Assembly (NCBI RefSeq): GCF_025742995.1
Contig: NZ_JAOVQM010000004.1
Location: 62,001-126,000, forward strand
Length of the DNA: 64,000 nucleotides
Source of the DNA: Paracholeplasma manati
Lineage (GTDB): Bacteria > Bacillota_I > Bacilli_A > Acholeplasmatales > UBA5453
Reading direction: 5' to 3'
Shown: one piece after another, positions 44,013 through 52,497 of the stretch
Numbering within the stretch: the first letter of the stretch is position 1
Layout of the letters: the number at the start of each line of letters is the position of its first letter
The notes under the pieces: model-generated
What the model was told of the DNA's origin: nothing
Databases searched by the model: none
What the model saw: only the letters and a program-made list of their open reading frames with translations
Made by a program: the position numbers and the translations under genes

Positions 44013-44815
44013 CCTTAAAAGACATCGCACTTCTTGTATCAAATCAAGAGGATTCAGCAGAAGCATCCCAAACTTTAACCAAAAAAATCATTGTAAAAGT
44101 GGCGACCTTGAACGTCGTCGCTTTGCTTATATTTGGTGTCGCGTTGGTCTATACCATCAGAGATTACCAAACATTTACAGGCAGCACGCAAAAATACCTA
44201 CTGATTATTTTGAGCGGGTTTTTTGTGGTCATCTCAACCCTTGGTCTTGTGTATCTCAATCGAACAACAATCACCCCATTGGCTAAACTATTCAAATTAT
44301 TCAAATGGGTGGATACGGTTCAGTTTTTGACCATCAGTTTACTCATCGTTTTACACATCATCACATTTTATGTGTTTACGGCAGAAGTATTTCAAAGTTC
44401 GATGAACCCAACCTTACAACAGCATGACCGCTTGATAGTGTATCAATTTGATTACACCCCTAAAAGAAACGACGTGGTGGTCATCTTCATCGATGGTGAC
44501 TATTATGGCATCGATGAATCTCACTATGTTAAACGCGTGGTTGGATTACCAGGTGATACCATCGCTGTGAATGCATCCAATCAGTTGTTGATCAATGGCA
44601 TCGTTGTCCAAGATTTACCTTTAAGCCAAGTGGATAGTGTCAAAGATTGGATCGAATTTTTGCCGGAAGGTAAAATCATGGATGGCTTTTACTTTGTTTT
44701 AGGTGACAATGTGGCTAATTCCCACGATTCAAGAAATATTGGTTTTATCCGTGAACAGGACATTAAAGCCAAAGTCATATTCCGATTTTATCCGAAAGTG
44801 GGGGTCATTGAATGA
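44009..44815 (+). CDS. lepB: Signal peptidase I
   Basis: This enzyme removes signal peptides of exported proteins. In the 268-residue protein the catalytic Ser131 lies in QSSMNPTL and Lys175 in YVKRVVGLPGD; GDNVANSHDSR is the family box E. Unlike the Bacillus type, with one anchor, it has three N-terminal hydrophobic segments (about residues 29-50, 62-83, 101-127). It starts in ATGA overlap with ftsK and ends in ATGA overlap with rbgA, so this is a tightly coupled operon. SecA at 26050 belongs to the same secretion path. Confidence 0.9.
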   Translation: MTLKDIALLVSNQEDSAEASQTLTKKIIVKVATLNVVALLIFGVALVYTIRDYQTFTGSTQKYLLIILSGFFVVISTLGLVYLNRTTITPLAKLFKLFKWVDTVQFLTISLLIVLHIITFYVFTAEVFQSSMNPTLQQHDRLIVYQFDYTPKRNDVVVIFIDGDYYGIDESHYVKRVVGLPGDTIAVNASNQLLINGIVVQDLPLSQVDSVKDWIEFLPEGKIMDGFYFVLGDNVANSHDSRNIGFIREQDIKAKVIFRFYPKVGVIE

Positions 44816-45663
44816 AACAGGTACAATGGTTTCCTGGACATATGTCCAAAGCCTTAAGAGAGATTAAAGAGTCATTAACCCTTGTTGATATTGTTTTCGT
44901 ATTACTAGATTCACGTTTACCAGAATCATCCATGAATCCACGCATTCAAGAAATCATTGAGAATAAACCAGCATTGATTTTATACACTAAATCCAGCATG
45001 GCAGACCAAAAAGAACTGAATAAATGGTTATCTTATTACGCCAATCAAGGTCTAAAAGGATTAAAAATTGACGCGATTACTGGGTTAAATATCAATAAAA
45101 TTAAAGAAGCAACCTTAGAAATATTGGAAGAAAAGATTGCGAAAGACCGTCGTCGTGGGATTTTACCAAGGGCCATTCGTACCATGATTATCGGTATACC
45201 CAACGTAGGTAAATCGACTTTGATCAATACATTATCGAAGAAAAAGGCAGCTAAGACCGGTAATACGCCAGGTATAACCAAAGCTCAACAATGGATTAAG
45301 ATTTCTGAAGATTTTGAACTATTAGATACCCCAGGGGTATTATGGCCTAAATTTGATGACCCAAAAGTAGGGTATCATCTAGCCCTCAGTGGCGCGATTA
45401 AAGACGCCATTTTACCCAATGAAGAAGTGGCTGTATATGCCCACAGATTTTTAAGTGCTTATTATCCGGATGCTTATAAAGCGAGATACGATCTTACAGA
45501 TTTATCCGATATTGCACAAACGTTTGAGATGATTGGTCGCAAACGAGGTACTTTAATGAAAGGCAATCAAGTCAACTTTGATTTGGTTTATGATATTATC
45601 CTCAAAGATATTCGTGATGGTGCGTTTGGAGGGATTACCTTTGACCGATTTGAATCTGTATGA
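44812..45663 (+). CDS. rbgA: Ribosome biogenesis GTPase RbgA (YlqF)
   Basis: RbgA is a circularly permuted GTPase needed for late 50S assembly in Firmicutes. The 283-residue protein starts VQWFPGHMSKALREI, and its G1 GIPNVGKST and G3 DTPG lie after the G4 region, as expected for the permuted order. The G4 box, normally NKxD, here reads YTKSSMAD, so guanine recognition may differ. The C-terminal helical domain is present. lepB upstream and rnhB downstream match the Bacillus lepB(sipS)-rbgA-rnhB neighbourhood. Confidence 0.92.
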   Translation: MKQVQWFPGHMSKALREIKESLTLVDIVFVLLDSRLPESSMNPRIQEIIENKPALILYTKSSMADQKELNKWLSYYANQGLKGLKIDAITGLNINKIKEATLEILEEKIAKDRRRGILPRAIRTMIIGIPNVGKSTLINTLSKKKAAKTGNTPGITKAQQWIKISEDFELLDTPGVLWPKFDDPKVGYHLALSGAIKDAILPNEEVAVYAHRFLSAYYPDAYKARYDLTDLSDIAQTFEMIGRKRGTLMKGNQVNFDLVYDIILKDIRDGAFGGITFDRFESV

Positions 45664-46270
45664 ATATGAAGAAGCACTTTATGAAAAAGGTGTTACGGTT
45701 ATTGCGGGAACCGATGAAGCAGGCCGAGGTCCCTTGGCAGGTCCAGTGGTTGCTGCTGCGGTAATATTACGTAAAGGTGCGAAAATCGAAGGTGTCGATG
45801 ATTCCAAAAAACTCACCGATAAAAAACGTCGTGCTCTCATCGAAACCATTAAAAAAGAAGCATTGGCTGTCGGCATTGGCATCGTTTCACCTCAGGAAAT
45901 TGATCAAATCAATATTTATAGGGCCGCCAAGGAAGCCATGATTTCAGCCATCAAAGCATTAAAAATCAAACCCGAATATATCCTCGCGGATGCGATGATG
46001 TTAGAAGAAGAATTGGGCATCCCAACCGAATCCATCATCAAGGGTGATCAAAAGTCAGCCAGTATCGCTGCGGCAAGTATCGTTGCGAAAGTGACTAGAG
46101 ACGAATACATGATTGAGATGGATAAGTTATTTCCCATGTATGGCTTTAAAAAACACATGGGTTATCCGACCAAAGCACACATTGAAGCCATTGAAACCTA
46201 TGGCATCTGTCCGATTCACCGTAAAACATTTGAACCGATTAAATCCATCATCAGGGAGAAATTGCTATGA
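45641..46270 (+). CDS. rnhB: Ribonuclease HII
   Basis: RNase HII cuts RNA-DNA hybrids and single ribonucleotides in DNA. The 209-residue protein has the catalytic GTDEAGRGPLAGPVVAAAV, DSKKLTDKKR, and later ILADAMML and ASIVAKVTRD. The start is best placed at a TTG at 45641, because GGAGGG (45628-45633) lies 7 nt upstream; earlier in-frame starts have no ribosome-binding site. The gene therefore begins 23 nt inside the end of rbgA. It overlaps the next gene by 4 nt. Confidence 0.9.
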   Translation: MTDLNLYEYEEALYEKGVTVIAGTDEAGRGPLAGPVVAAAVILRKGAKIEGVDDSKKLTDKKRRALIETIKKEALAVGIGIVSPQEIDQINIYRAAKEAMISAIKALKIKPEYILADAMMLEEELGIPTESIIKGDQKSASIAAASIVAKVTRDEYMIEMDKLFPMYGFKKHMGYPTKAHIEAIETYGICPIHRKTFEPIKSIIREKLL

Positions 46271-47328
46271 AATGGTTAAAACACCTTAAGCGTATTTTTA
46301 TTGTATTATTGGTCATTGTAGGGTTTCTAGCAGCGCTGGAATTCAGCCCATGGGCATTGTCATATTCAAAGACGAATGCGTGGATCAATGAAACTTCAAA
46401 ACCTTGGATCATCCCCCACGGTGGTGCCAAAGCACTTTATCCTGAAAATACCATTTATGCGTTTAATCAAACAGCGATGTATGATGCATTTGAAGTCGAT
46501 TTAACTTTAACCAAAGACAATGTGCTTATATCGCACCATGATTTAGATTTACGACACGATTTATTATTGGATGAAGTCAACGATGGTTTAGTCATTCGAA
46601 AATTAACTTACGAAGACATTGTTGACCTGATTGTGGATAACGATTATCCTTATGTGAGACAATTTGTGGATGTTGATGGCAATACGCCATACGCAACCAC
46701 AACGGATACAGCCATTTTAAATCAAATGTTGCCAATGAAACTGGAAGATTTATTCCAAGCATATCCCGATAGAAGATATATACTAGAGATTAAGGATGTC
46801 CGCACCGATGATGAGGATACATTCAATTTAGCTGCCAATCAGTTGTTATCATTAATCGAACAATATGACATGGCGGACAAAGTTATGGTATCGTCATTCT
46901 CCGATGAAGTTATCGAACACTTTCTAGACATTTCTGAACATAAAATTCACGCATCGACAGCGACCAATGAAACACTTAAAATGGTGTTATTATCTGCATT
47001 CAATCTCGATTTCTTTTATAAACCAACTTATGCAGCACTCGCCATTCCAATCGATTCAGGGTTATCCGATAGTCAAGGTGACCTGATTGGGCGTTTACCA
47101 AGTTTAATCAGCAGTCGAATTGCCCATCAAGTCGATGGACAGTGGCGCACCAATTTGGCACAAGCCTCTTTGGTTAAAGATGCCCATAGACACAACATGT
47201 CGGTTATTTTTTGGACAGTCAATAGCGAAGAAGATATGCTTAAGCTCATCGAATTGGGTGTTGATGGGATCATTACCGATCGTCCAGATTTACTATTTCA
47301 ACTATACGAAACGCTAGGCATAGCATAA
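46267..47328 (+). CDS. Glycerophosphodiester phosphodiesterase family protein
   Basis: This 353-residue protein has an N-terminal membrane segment (about residues 8-27) and an extracytoplasmic GDPD barrel: IPHGGAKALYPENT with the catalytic His and Glu-Asn, FEVDLTLTKDN with metal-binding Glu and Asp, and SHHDLDL with the second His. ILEIKD and FWTVNSEEDM follow as in the family. It probably hydrolyses glycerophosphodiesters or lipid-derived substrates outside the cell membrane. An insertion near residues 95-160 lengthens it. It is the last gene of the ftsK-lepB-rbgA-rnhB unit. Confidence 0.87.
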   Translation: MKWLKHLKRIFIVLLVIVGFLAALEFSPWALSYSKTNAWINETSKPWIIPHGGAKALYPENTIYAFNQTAMYDAFEVDLTLTKDNVLISHHDLDLRHDLLLDEVNDGLVIRKLTYEDIVDLIVDNDYPYVRQFVDVDGNTPYATTTDTAILNQMLPMKLEDLFQAYPDRRYILEIKDVRTDDEDTFNLAANQLLSLIEQYDMADKVMVSSFSDEVIEHFLDISEHKIHASTATNETLKMVLLSAFNLDFFYKPTYAALAIPIDSGLSDSQGDLIGRLPSLISSRIAHQVDGQWRTNLAQASLVKDAHRHNMSVIFWTVNSEEDMLKLIELGVDGIITDRPDLLFQLYETLGIA

Positions 47329-47335
47329 AATGATT

Positions 47336-47375
47336 AAAAAAGATGTGAGAAACGAAATATTCTCACATCTTTTTT
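47336..47375 (+). terminator. Strong Rho-independent terminator
   Basis: AAAAAAGATGTGAGAA (47336-47351) pairs with TTCTCACATCTTTTTT (47360-47375), a 16-bp perfect stem. It ends the six-gene ftsK operon. Confidence 0.9.
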
Positions 47376-47477
47376 GAATTTCAAACCAAATATCGCAAGA
47401 CTTTTGCAATTCATAACCCTTATAAATAGCCTATATGATAAAATGAATATATATTAATGTGAATATTAGGTGATTAT

Positions 47478-49481
47478 ATGAGTATCCAAACCCCTTATGA
47501 GTTTATCAAATTGCATCAGATTGGTCCGATCAAAGTCGATGAAGCATTGTTATTCAATGGTTATTTATACTATTCGGATAAATCGACTATTTTGATTGAT
47601 TTACCAACTTCAGAATGGATGAGCCAATACAAAGAACGCATTGAACTCATCATTCCTGTTGACTCTATTCAAAATTTAATCATCGCGCATCCGAATTTTT
47701 CAATGATGATGTCACTCAAAATCTTGATTCAAATGGGATTCAAGGGATCCATCATCACCACTAGAAATATCGCGAAGCAAATCGTTCAAAATGGCATCAA
47801 ACTGCCAGTAACCACCATTGAAAAACTCGATTATCAGTGGTATGGACAAGACTTTAAACTGAATTTTCTACCAATTCAGTTTTTACCCTTTACTTACGCA
47901 TTTATGATTTATGAGTCAGAAACCCGTTCGTTGATTTCGAATACCTTGTTTTCAAGTTTTAAAGTGGATAATCCTGCTGACTTGATACAACTTAAACAAG
48001 GGATTTTTGCCTATCATAAAACCAATTTTCCATCGTCAGAATATCTAAAAGACCCCATCCGACGCATCCGTCAACACCGAATTGATGCGATATGTCCATC
48101 GTATGGATACGTCTTAGAAAACGATGTCGATGGTTGGATCGAATATGAATATCAGTTGGATTTTTATAATGCTGGGCAAGTCTTTAAATACAATGAAGAG
48201 TTCATTAAAGAATTTAATTATGTGGAAATCATCAATCATATGATCAACCAATTACACAAGTCCTTAGACAGCAAAGAAATCTTGGATACTTTTGCAAAAT
48301 CTGACTTCATTTTGAGTGAAAAACCACTGGAATTGGTTCAATCTACCCATGTCGGCTACAAACTATGGCACGCCTTTTTCGAATACATTTACGCGAAAAA
48401 GGGCTCGGTCTGGTTAACCATTCTAGAACCATTAATCAAACGATATCACAATATTTTTGGTTTGGATTTACCAGCCATCTATGTGTCGAAAATGATGGAA
48501 GTCACCAAAACCAATGAATTATTGGCATTGGATAAAAAGACATTAGAAGAAAACCTACAAAGACTAGAAGCCCAAATCGAAGAAACCAAAGAAGCGATGC
48601 TTAGATGCCCAATCACGAAGCTATACACAGAAGATGTGATGCGAGCGTTGCTTAAAAAAGATCTAGAATCGTCTGAATTCTTTGAAAAACAAAATGGATT
48701 TATATTGATTCAACTGGATCAATTGTTTGACATTAACAAGCGTTATGGTAAAGATACTGGAGATGAAGCGATTCGAAATCTCGCTTATGTCATTGGACAA
48801 ATCGCACCAGATTCAGTGAAGTTATTCAAACAAAATGGGCCAGGTATCTTGGTTTATGCTTCTTGTGAGAAGAAGGAAAAAATCACAGAATTTGCTGTTT
48901 CTGTACGAAATGCAGTCAGGGATTCCGTATTATTTATCGAAAAAGTCACAGCAAGTGCGTCTCTCGTCTTTTATGAAGAATTGAACCCTGTGTTGACACG
49001 TGATAATAAAATCAAAGAAATATTCATTCTACTCGAACAACGAATTCGCTTAGCAAAACAGCTGGGCTATGGGGAAATTGTTGACAACAGTGCCGCATTA
49101 CCAGCGCTTAAAGAAGGGATTATTCTCTTGGTTGATGAAGATGACATGAATCGTAATATGTTGGTTCGTGTGTTTAATCGTTTGAACTTTGAAGTCAAAG
49201 CAGTCACCTCAGTTGAGGATGCCCTCCATGTCTTAAGAGAATACCCAATTGACATCATCATCTCTGAAATCAATTTATCCAAGATGGATGGCTTCGCTTT
49301 AAAACGTGAACTCAATGAATCCAAAACATACACCAACATCCCGTTCATCATGGTTTCGCATAATAAGACCGTTGAAAACATCCGTCGTGGGAACTTGCTC
49401 AATGTGGATTTGATCATTGAAAAGCCTATCATTCCAGAAGAATTGATTGGACATGTCAAGCGCTATCGAGAAAGAAGGTAA
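47478..49481 (+). CDS. Degenerate MBL-GGDEF-receiver regulatory protein
   Basis: This 667-residue protein seems to have three parts. Residues 1-245 follow a metallo-beta-lactamase layout of the flavodiiron ODP type: LIDLPT, then IIAHPNFSMMM where HxExDH is expected, and ICPSYGYV where PSHG is expected, so the metal ligands are lost. Residues 370-530 follow a GGDEF domain, with FDINKRYGKDTGDEAIRNLA typical, but the GGDEF signature itself is NGPGI, so no cyclase activity is expected. Residues 547-667 form a receiver domain: VDEDD (552-556) and the late Lys in EKP are kept, but the phosphoacceptor Asp is Glu597 (ISEINLSKMDG). It is probably a sensor or binding protein. It starts 6 nt upstream of a glycosyltransferase locus. 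Confidence 0.7.
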   Translation: MSIQTPYEFIKLHQIGPIKVDEALLFNGYLYYSDKSTILIDLPTSEWMSQYKERIELIIPVDSIQNLIIAHPNFSMMMSLKILIQMGFKGSIITTRNIAKQIVQNGIKLPVTTIEKLDYQWYGQDFKLNFLPIQFLPFTYAFMIYESETRSLISNTLFSSFKVDNPADLIQLKQGIFAYHKTNFPSSEYLKDPIRRIRQHRIDAICPSYGYVLENDVDGWIEYEYQLDFYNAGQVFKYNEEFIKEFNYVEIINHMINQLHKSLDSKEILDTFAKSDFILSEKPLELVQSTHVGYKLWHAFFEYIYAKKGSVWLTILEPLIKRYHNIFGLDLPAIYVSKMMEVTKTNELLALDKKTLEENLQRLEAQIEETKEAMLRCPITKLYTEDVMRALLKKDLESSEFFEKQNGFILIQLDQLFDINKRYGKDTGDEAIRNLAYVIGQIAPDSVKLFKQNGPGILVYASCEKKEKITEFAVSVRNAVRDSVLFIEKVTASASLVFYEELNPVLTRDNKIKEIFILLEQRIRLAKQLGYGEIVDNSAALPALKEGIILLVDEDDMNRNMLVRVFNRLNFEVKAVTSVEDALHVLREYPIDIIISEINLSKMDGFALKRELNESKTYTNIPFIMVSHNKTVENIRRGNLLNVDLIIEKPIIPEELIGHVKRYRERR

Positions 49482-49487
49482 GACCGT

Positions 49488-50144
49488 ATGAACTTACCAA
49501 CTTTGATCACACTCATCGCTTTTTTAAGTTTGGTTTCCTTACTCATCGCGATGATTATTTTACAAAAAATCCATTACAAACGCCTCAGTAAAAAACACAT
49601 GTTGGCGCGTGATTATTTATTCAAAAAATACTTCGATTTAGAGGATGTTATGCCAAAAACATCGAGTCGATTCTTTTTTGACGCTTATATCGATATTGAA
49701 ACCCAAATCACCATTGAAGAGGTAGTTAGAAAACGCATCATTGATGATCTTGAGGCTTTAAAATTCACTCGAAAACAATTTAAAAAACTTCATAGTTTTT
49801 CACCATTTAAGCGCCGTGTAGCGGTATATTATCTCAACACGCTCAATACAAAACAATCGCGTGATGCTCTATCTAAACGTTTGACAGTTGAGAAAAACGA
49901 TTCCGTTCGTTTTTATATCATTTACGCCATTAAAGAACACATTACCCCATCAGATTTCGAGTTCATTTTACATACCCTTAACGCATCGAAAGCATCGTAT
50001 CCTCATTGGATTTACGCGATCTTAAAAAACCGATTTGAAGTCATTAAACCTTACCTCAATGACTACATCCATGATTCACGTAAGAAAGTGAAACAATTCT
50101 TTTTATACTTATCCAATCATATTTATAACGATCAATTGAAATAA
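49488..50144 (+). CDS. N-terminal part of an interrupted HEAT-repeat/GT2 protein
   Basis: This 218-residue reading frame has one membrane helix (about residues 5-27) and then charged helical repeats that look HEAT-like (for example KRRVAVYYLNTLNTKQSRDAL). It ends at a TAA (50142-50144). The same frame continues without further stop through 50145-50162 into the next coding segment, and the repeat pattern continues across the stop. The simplest reading is one gene broken by a nonsense codon. Function follows from the second part. The start follows the regulatory gene after 6 nt, with AAGGTAAGACC upstream. Confidence 0.65.
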   Translation: MNLPTLITLIAFLSLVSLLIAMIILQKIHYKRLSKKHMLARDYLFKKYFDLEDVMPKTSSRFFFDAYIDIETQITIEEVVRKRIIDDLEALKFTRKQFKKLHSFSPFKRRVAVYYLNTLNTKQSRDALSKRLTVEKNDSVRFYIIYAIKEHITPSDFEFILHTLNASKASYPHWIYAILKNRFEVIKPYLNDYIHDSRKKVKQFFLYLSNHIYNDQLK

Positions 50145-50162
50145 TACGCCATCGACCGTTTT

Positions 50163-52313
50163 ATGGATTTGAATGAGGATAAAGATATTCGAAAAGAAGC
50201 CATTCATGCACTCTCAAACATGTATCCTGAAGAATTGATCAACGACACTTATCTGTTACATAGCGATGAAGCCATCCGAAAGATGGCAATCCGTGCTTGT
50301 TCGACAGTTGTCAACAAAGAGATGACCCAAAACCTGTTGAATCAAATGGATGGGTCCATGATGGATATGGAACGTGCCAATGCGTTGTCTCGTATCGTAT
50401 TTGATTCGAAAAAGCTTCTGATTTATTTGTTAGAGTATTACCCATTAGCCGCGAATGACCATCAAAAGATGGCCATATCACGTGTGCTTTCACACCATTT
50501 AGACTATTTGACTTTAAAGTTAAAATCCCATGAGTACCCACAAGTCAAACTGATCATTCAGGACTTGTTAAAGATGCACATCACAGAAGACTTGATTGAT
50601 TTTATCAATATGAACAAAGACAAAGAAGTTGAGAATGACCTGATCAAAATCATCAAGACTTTCGCAACCCAAGATAAGTATTTATTGGATGAATTCAGTG
50701 TTTATTTGAATCAGACTGTACTCAACAAGTTGGGCCTAATTAAAAAACCACTGCCAACCTCCATCCGTGAAAAAACCCCATTCGAATTGAACAAGGTGGT
50801 ATGGATCAGTTTTTGGATCTCAATCGCAGTAACACTATTCCCTATTTTATTCTTAATATTGAATTTTAGACTCGTATTATCAGGGGAACCCCTATTAGAA
50901 ATCTTTATGGTCAACATGAACCGATACTTGTCATATTACTTTATCGTTATCAACACGATTTATCTGATTTTGATGTTATTTTCCATCAAAGGATCTGTTG
51001 AGCGTATGGCCATGTGGCGAATCAAAAAACAAACGCTCTTGTTTGAACATGATTTATTGCCATCCATTTCGATTATTGCGCCAGCTTACAATGAAGAAAA
51101 AAGCATCATTGAAAGTATCACTTCATTGCTGAATCTCAAATACCCTAAATATGAAGTCATCGTTGTCAATGATGGATCAAAAGACGACACCATTGGGACC
51201 TTGGTAAGGCATTTTGAAATGGAACGAAAACACCCCTTCTTTCAAATGAAACTGAGAACCAAACCATTGAGAAGTGTGTATGTGTGTAAGCAAATTCCGA
51301 ACCTGATTGTCATCGACAAACAAAATGGTGGGAAAGCGGATGCGTTAAATATGGGTATCAACGCTGCAAAGAATGACTATATATGCGGGATTGATGCGGA
51401 CTCCTTATTGGAAGAAGATGCATTATTGAAATTGATGAGCATCACTTTAGATGACGCAACCAACCATATCGCGATTGGAGGAAACATCGTTCCTGTCAAT
51501 GGCTGTAACGTGGATAAAGGTAAGATTGAAAAGAGCGGATTAGGTAAAAACCCAATCGTTCGTTTTCAAACATTAGAATACTTAAGAGCGTTTACGACAG
51601 GTCGTATTGGGTGGTCAAAACTCAATAGCCTACTCATCATCTCTGGTGCGTTTGGTCTATTCAACAGACGTTCGCTTATCGACACCGGTGGGTATCTCAC
51701 CATCAGTGGGGATTTAAAGAAAGACACCGTTGGTGAGGACATGGAACTGGTCGTCAGGTTGACGCACAAAGCCATTCAAAATAAACAACCGTATCGTGTT
51801 GCTTATGTCCACAATGCCAACTGTTATACAGAACTGCCTTCCGACATGCGCTCTTTATTAAAACAGCGCAATCGTTGGCAACGTGGTTTATTGGACATCT
51901 TGAGTTACCATCGACAAATGTTGTTTAACCCTAAGTACCGTCAACCGGGACTATTGGGCTTCCCTTATTTCTTCATCTTTGAAATGATGGGACCGTTCAT
52001 TGAAATGTTGGGTTATATTGCGTTATTTGCGTCCTTATTCATTGGTATTTTGAATTTTGAACTGGTCGTCTTGTTATTTTACGCGAGTATCGGTTATGGC
52101 ATTTTGATTTCACTCTTCAGTTTGTGGATTTCAGAACGTCAAAGTGGCTTTTACCGCATTTGGGATGCCATCATATTAATTATATTGGCGATTGCAGAAA
52201 ACTTTGGCTATCGTCAAATCATGAGTTTACATCGTGTCAGAGCAACCTTCGCTGCCCTTCGTGAAAATGGGTCTTGGGGTAGTCTGTCGAGAACAGGTTT
52301 TCAAAAGAAGTGA
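50163..52313 (+). CDS. C-terminal part: HEAT repeats plus processive GT2 glycosyltransferase
   Basis: From the first ATG after the TAA this segment codes 716 residues. Residues 1-190 are HEAT-like repeats, followed by two membrane helices (about 216-240 and 255-275) and a GT2 domain (300-545) with IIAPAYNEEKS, VNDGSKDDT, GIDADSL (about residue 410), TVGEDMEL and the QxxRW box QRNRWQRG. C-terminal helices form the rest of a channel, as in PgaC/BcsA-type synthases. It probably builds and exports a polysaccharide. No ribosome-binding site precedes the ATG, so if it is expressed alone, re-initiation or stop read-through would be needed. A terminator overlaps its stop. Confidence 0.8.
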   Translation: MDLNEDKDIRKEAIHALSNMYPEELINDTYLLHSDEAIRKMAIRACSTVVNKEMTQNLLNQMDGSMMDMERANALSRIVFDSKKLLIYLLEYYPLAANDHQKMAISRVLSHHLDYLTLKLKSHEYPQVKLIIQDLLKMHITEDLIDFINMNKDKEVENDLIKIIKTFATQDKYLLDEFSVYLNQTVLNKLGLIKKPLPTSIREKTPFELNKVVWISFWISIAVTLFPILFLILNFRLVLSGEPLLEIFMVNMNRYLSYYFIVINTIYLILMLFSIKGSVERMAMWRIKKQTLLFEHDLLPSISIIAPAYNEEKSIIESITSLLNLKYPKYEVIVVNDGSKDDTIGTLVRHFEMERKHPFFQMKLRTKPLRSVYVCKQIPNLIVIDKQNGGKADALNMGINAAKNDYICGIDADSLLEEDALLKLMSITLDDATNHIAIGGNIVPVNGCNVDKGKIEKSGLGKNPIVRFQTLEYLRAFTTGRIGWSKLNSLLIISGAFGLFNRRSLIDTGGYLTISGDLKKDTVGEDMELVVRLTHKAIQNKQPYRVAYVHNANCYTELPSDMRSLLKQRNRWQRGLLDILSYHRQMLFNPKYRQPGLLGFPYFFIFEMMGPFIEMLGYIALFASLFIGILNFELVVLLFYASIGYGILISLFSLWISERQSGFYRIWDAIILIILAIAENFGYRQIMSLHRVRATFAALRENGSWGSLSRTGFQKK

Positions 52314-52335
52314 TCCGTCATGGATGACTTCTTTT
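52303..52335 (+). terminator. Terminator after the glycosyltransferase gene
   Basis: AAAAGAAGT (52303-52311) pairs with ACTTCTTTT (52327-52335), and ATCC/GGAT pairs inside after one mismatch. It includes the TGA stop codon. Confidence 0.75.
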
Positions 52336-52442
52336 ATTTATATATATATAGGGATTTTGTGTGAATCATCGCCAATCAACCGTGTGAAAAATCATATATA
52401 TTATATTAAAATATATATCGAAAATGGGGGATTGTTTTCTTC

Positions 52443-52471
52443 TTGACAGGCCTTGAACACATATATATAAT
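52443..52471 (+). promoter_or_regulatory. topA promoter, full consensus
   Basis: TTGACA (52443-52448) and TATAAT (52466-52471) are exactly 17 bp apart, both hexamers perfect, 27 nt before the topA ATG. The upstream 100 bases are very A+T-rich with TATATA runs, which fits a strong, possibly supercoiling-sensitive promoter. Confidence 0.85.
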
Positions 52472-52497
52472 TATAGAAAGTGAAAGAAGTGGATTAT

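Noticed and set aside
47390-47412. Possible operator CGCAA...TTGCA upstream of the MBL-GGDEF-receiver gene
   Set aside because: The repeat arms are only 4-5 bp and not matched by a second site or an adjacent regulator gene.
52336-52470. TATATA-rich stretches before topA as a repeat array or CRISPR
   Set aside because: The units are irregular dinucleotide runs without spacers. They are best seen as A+T-rich promoter-upstream DNA.
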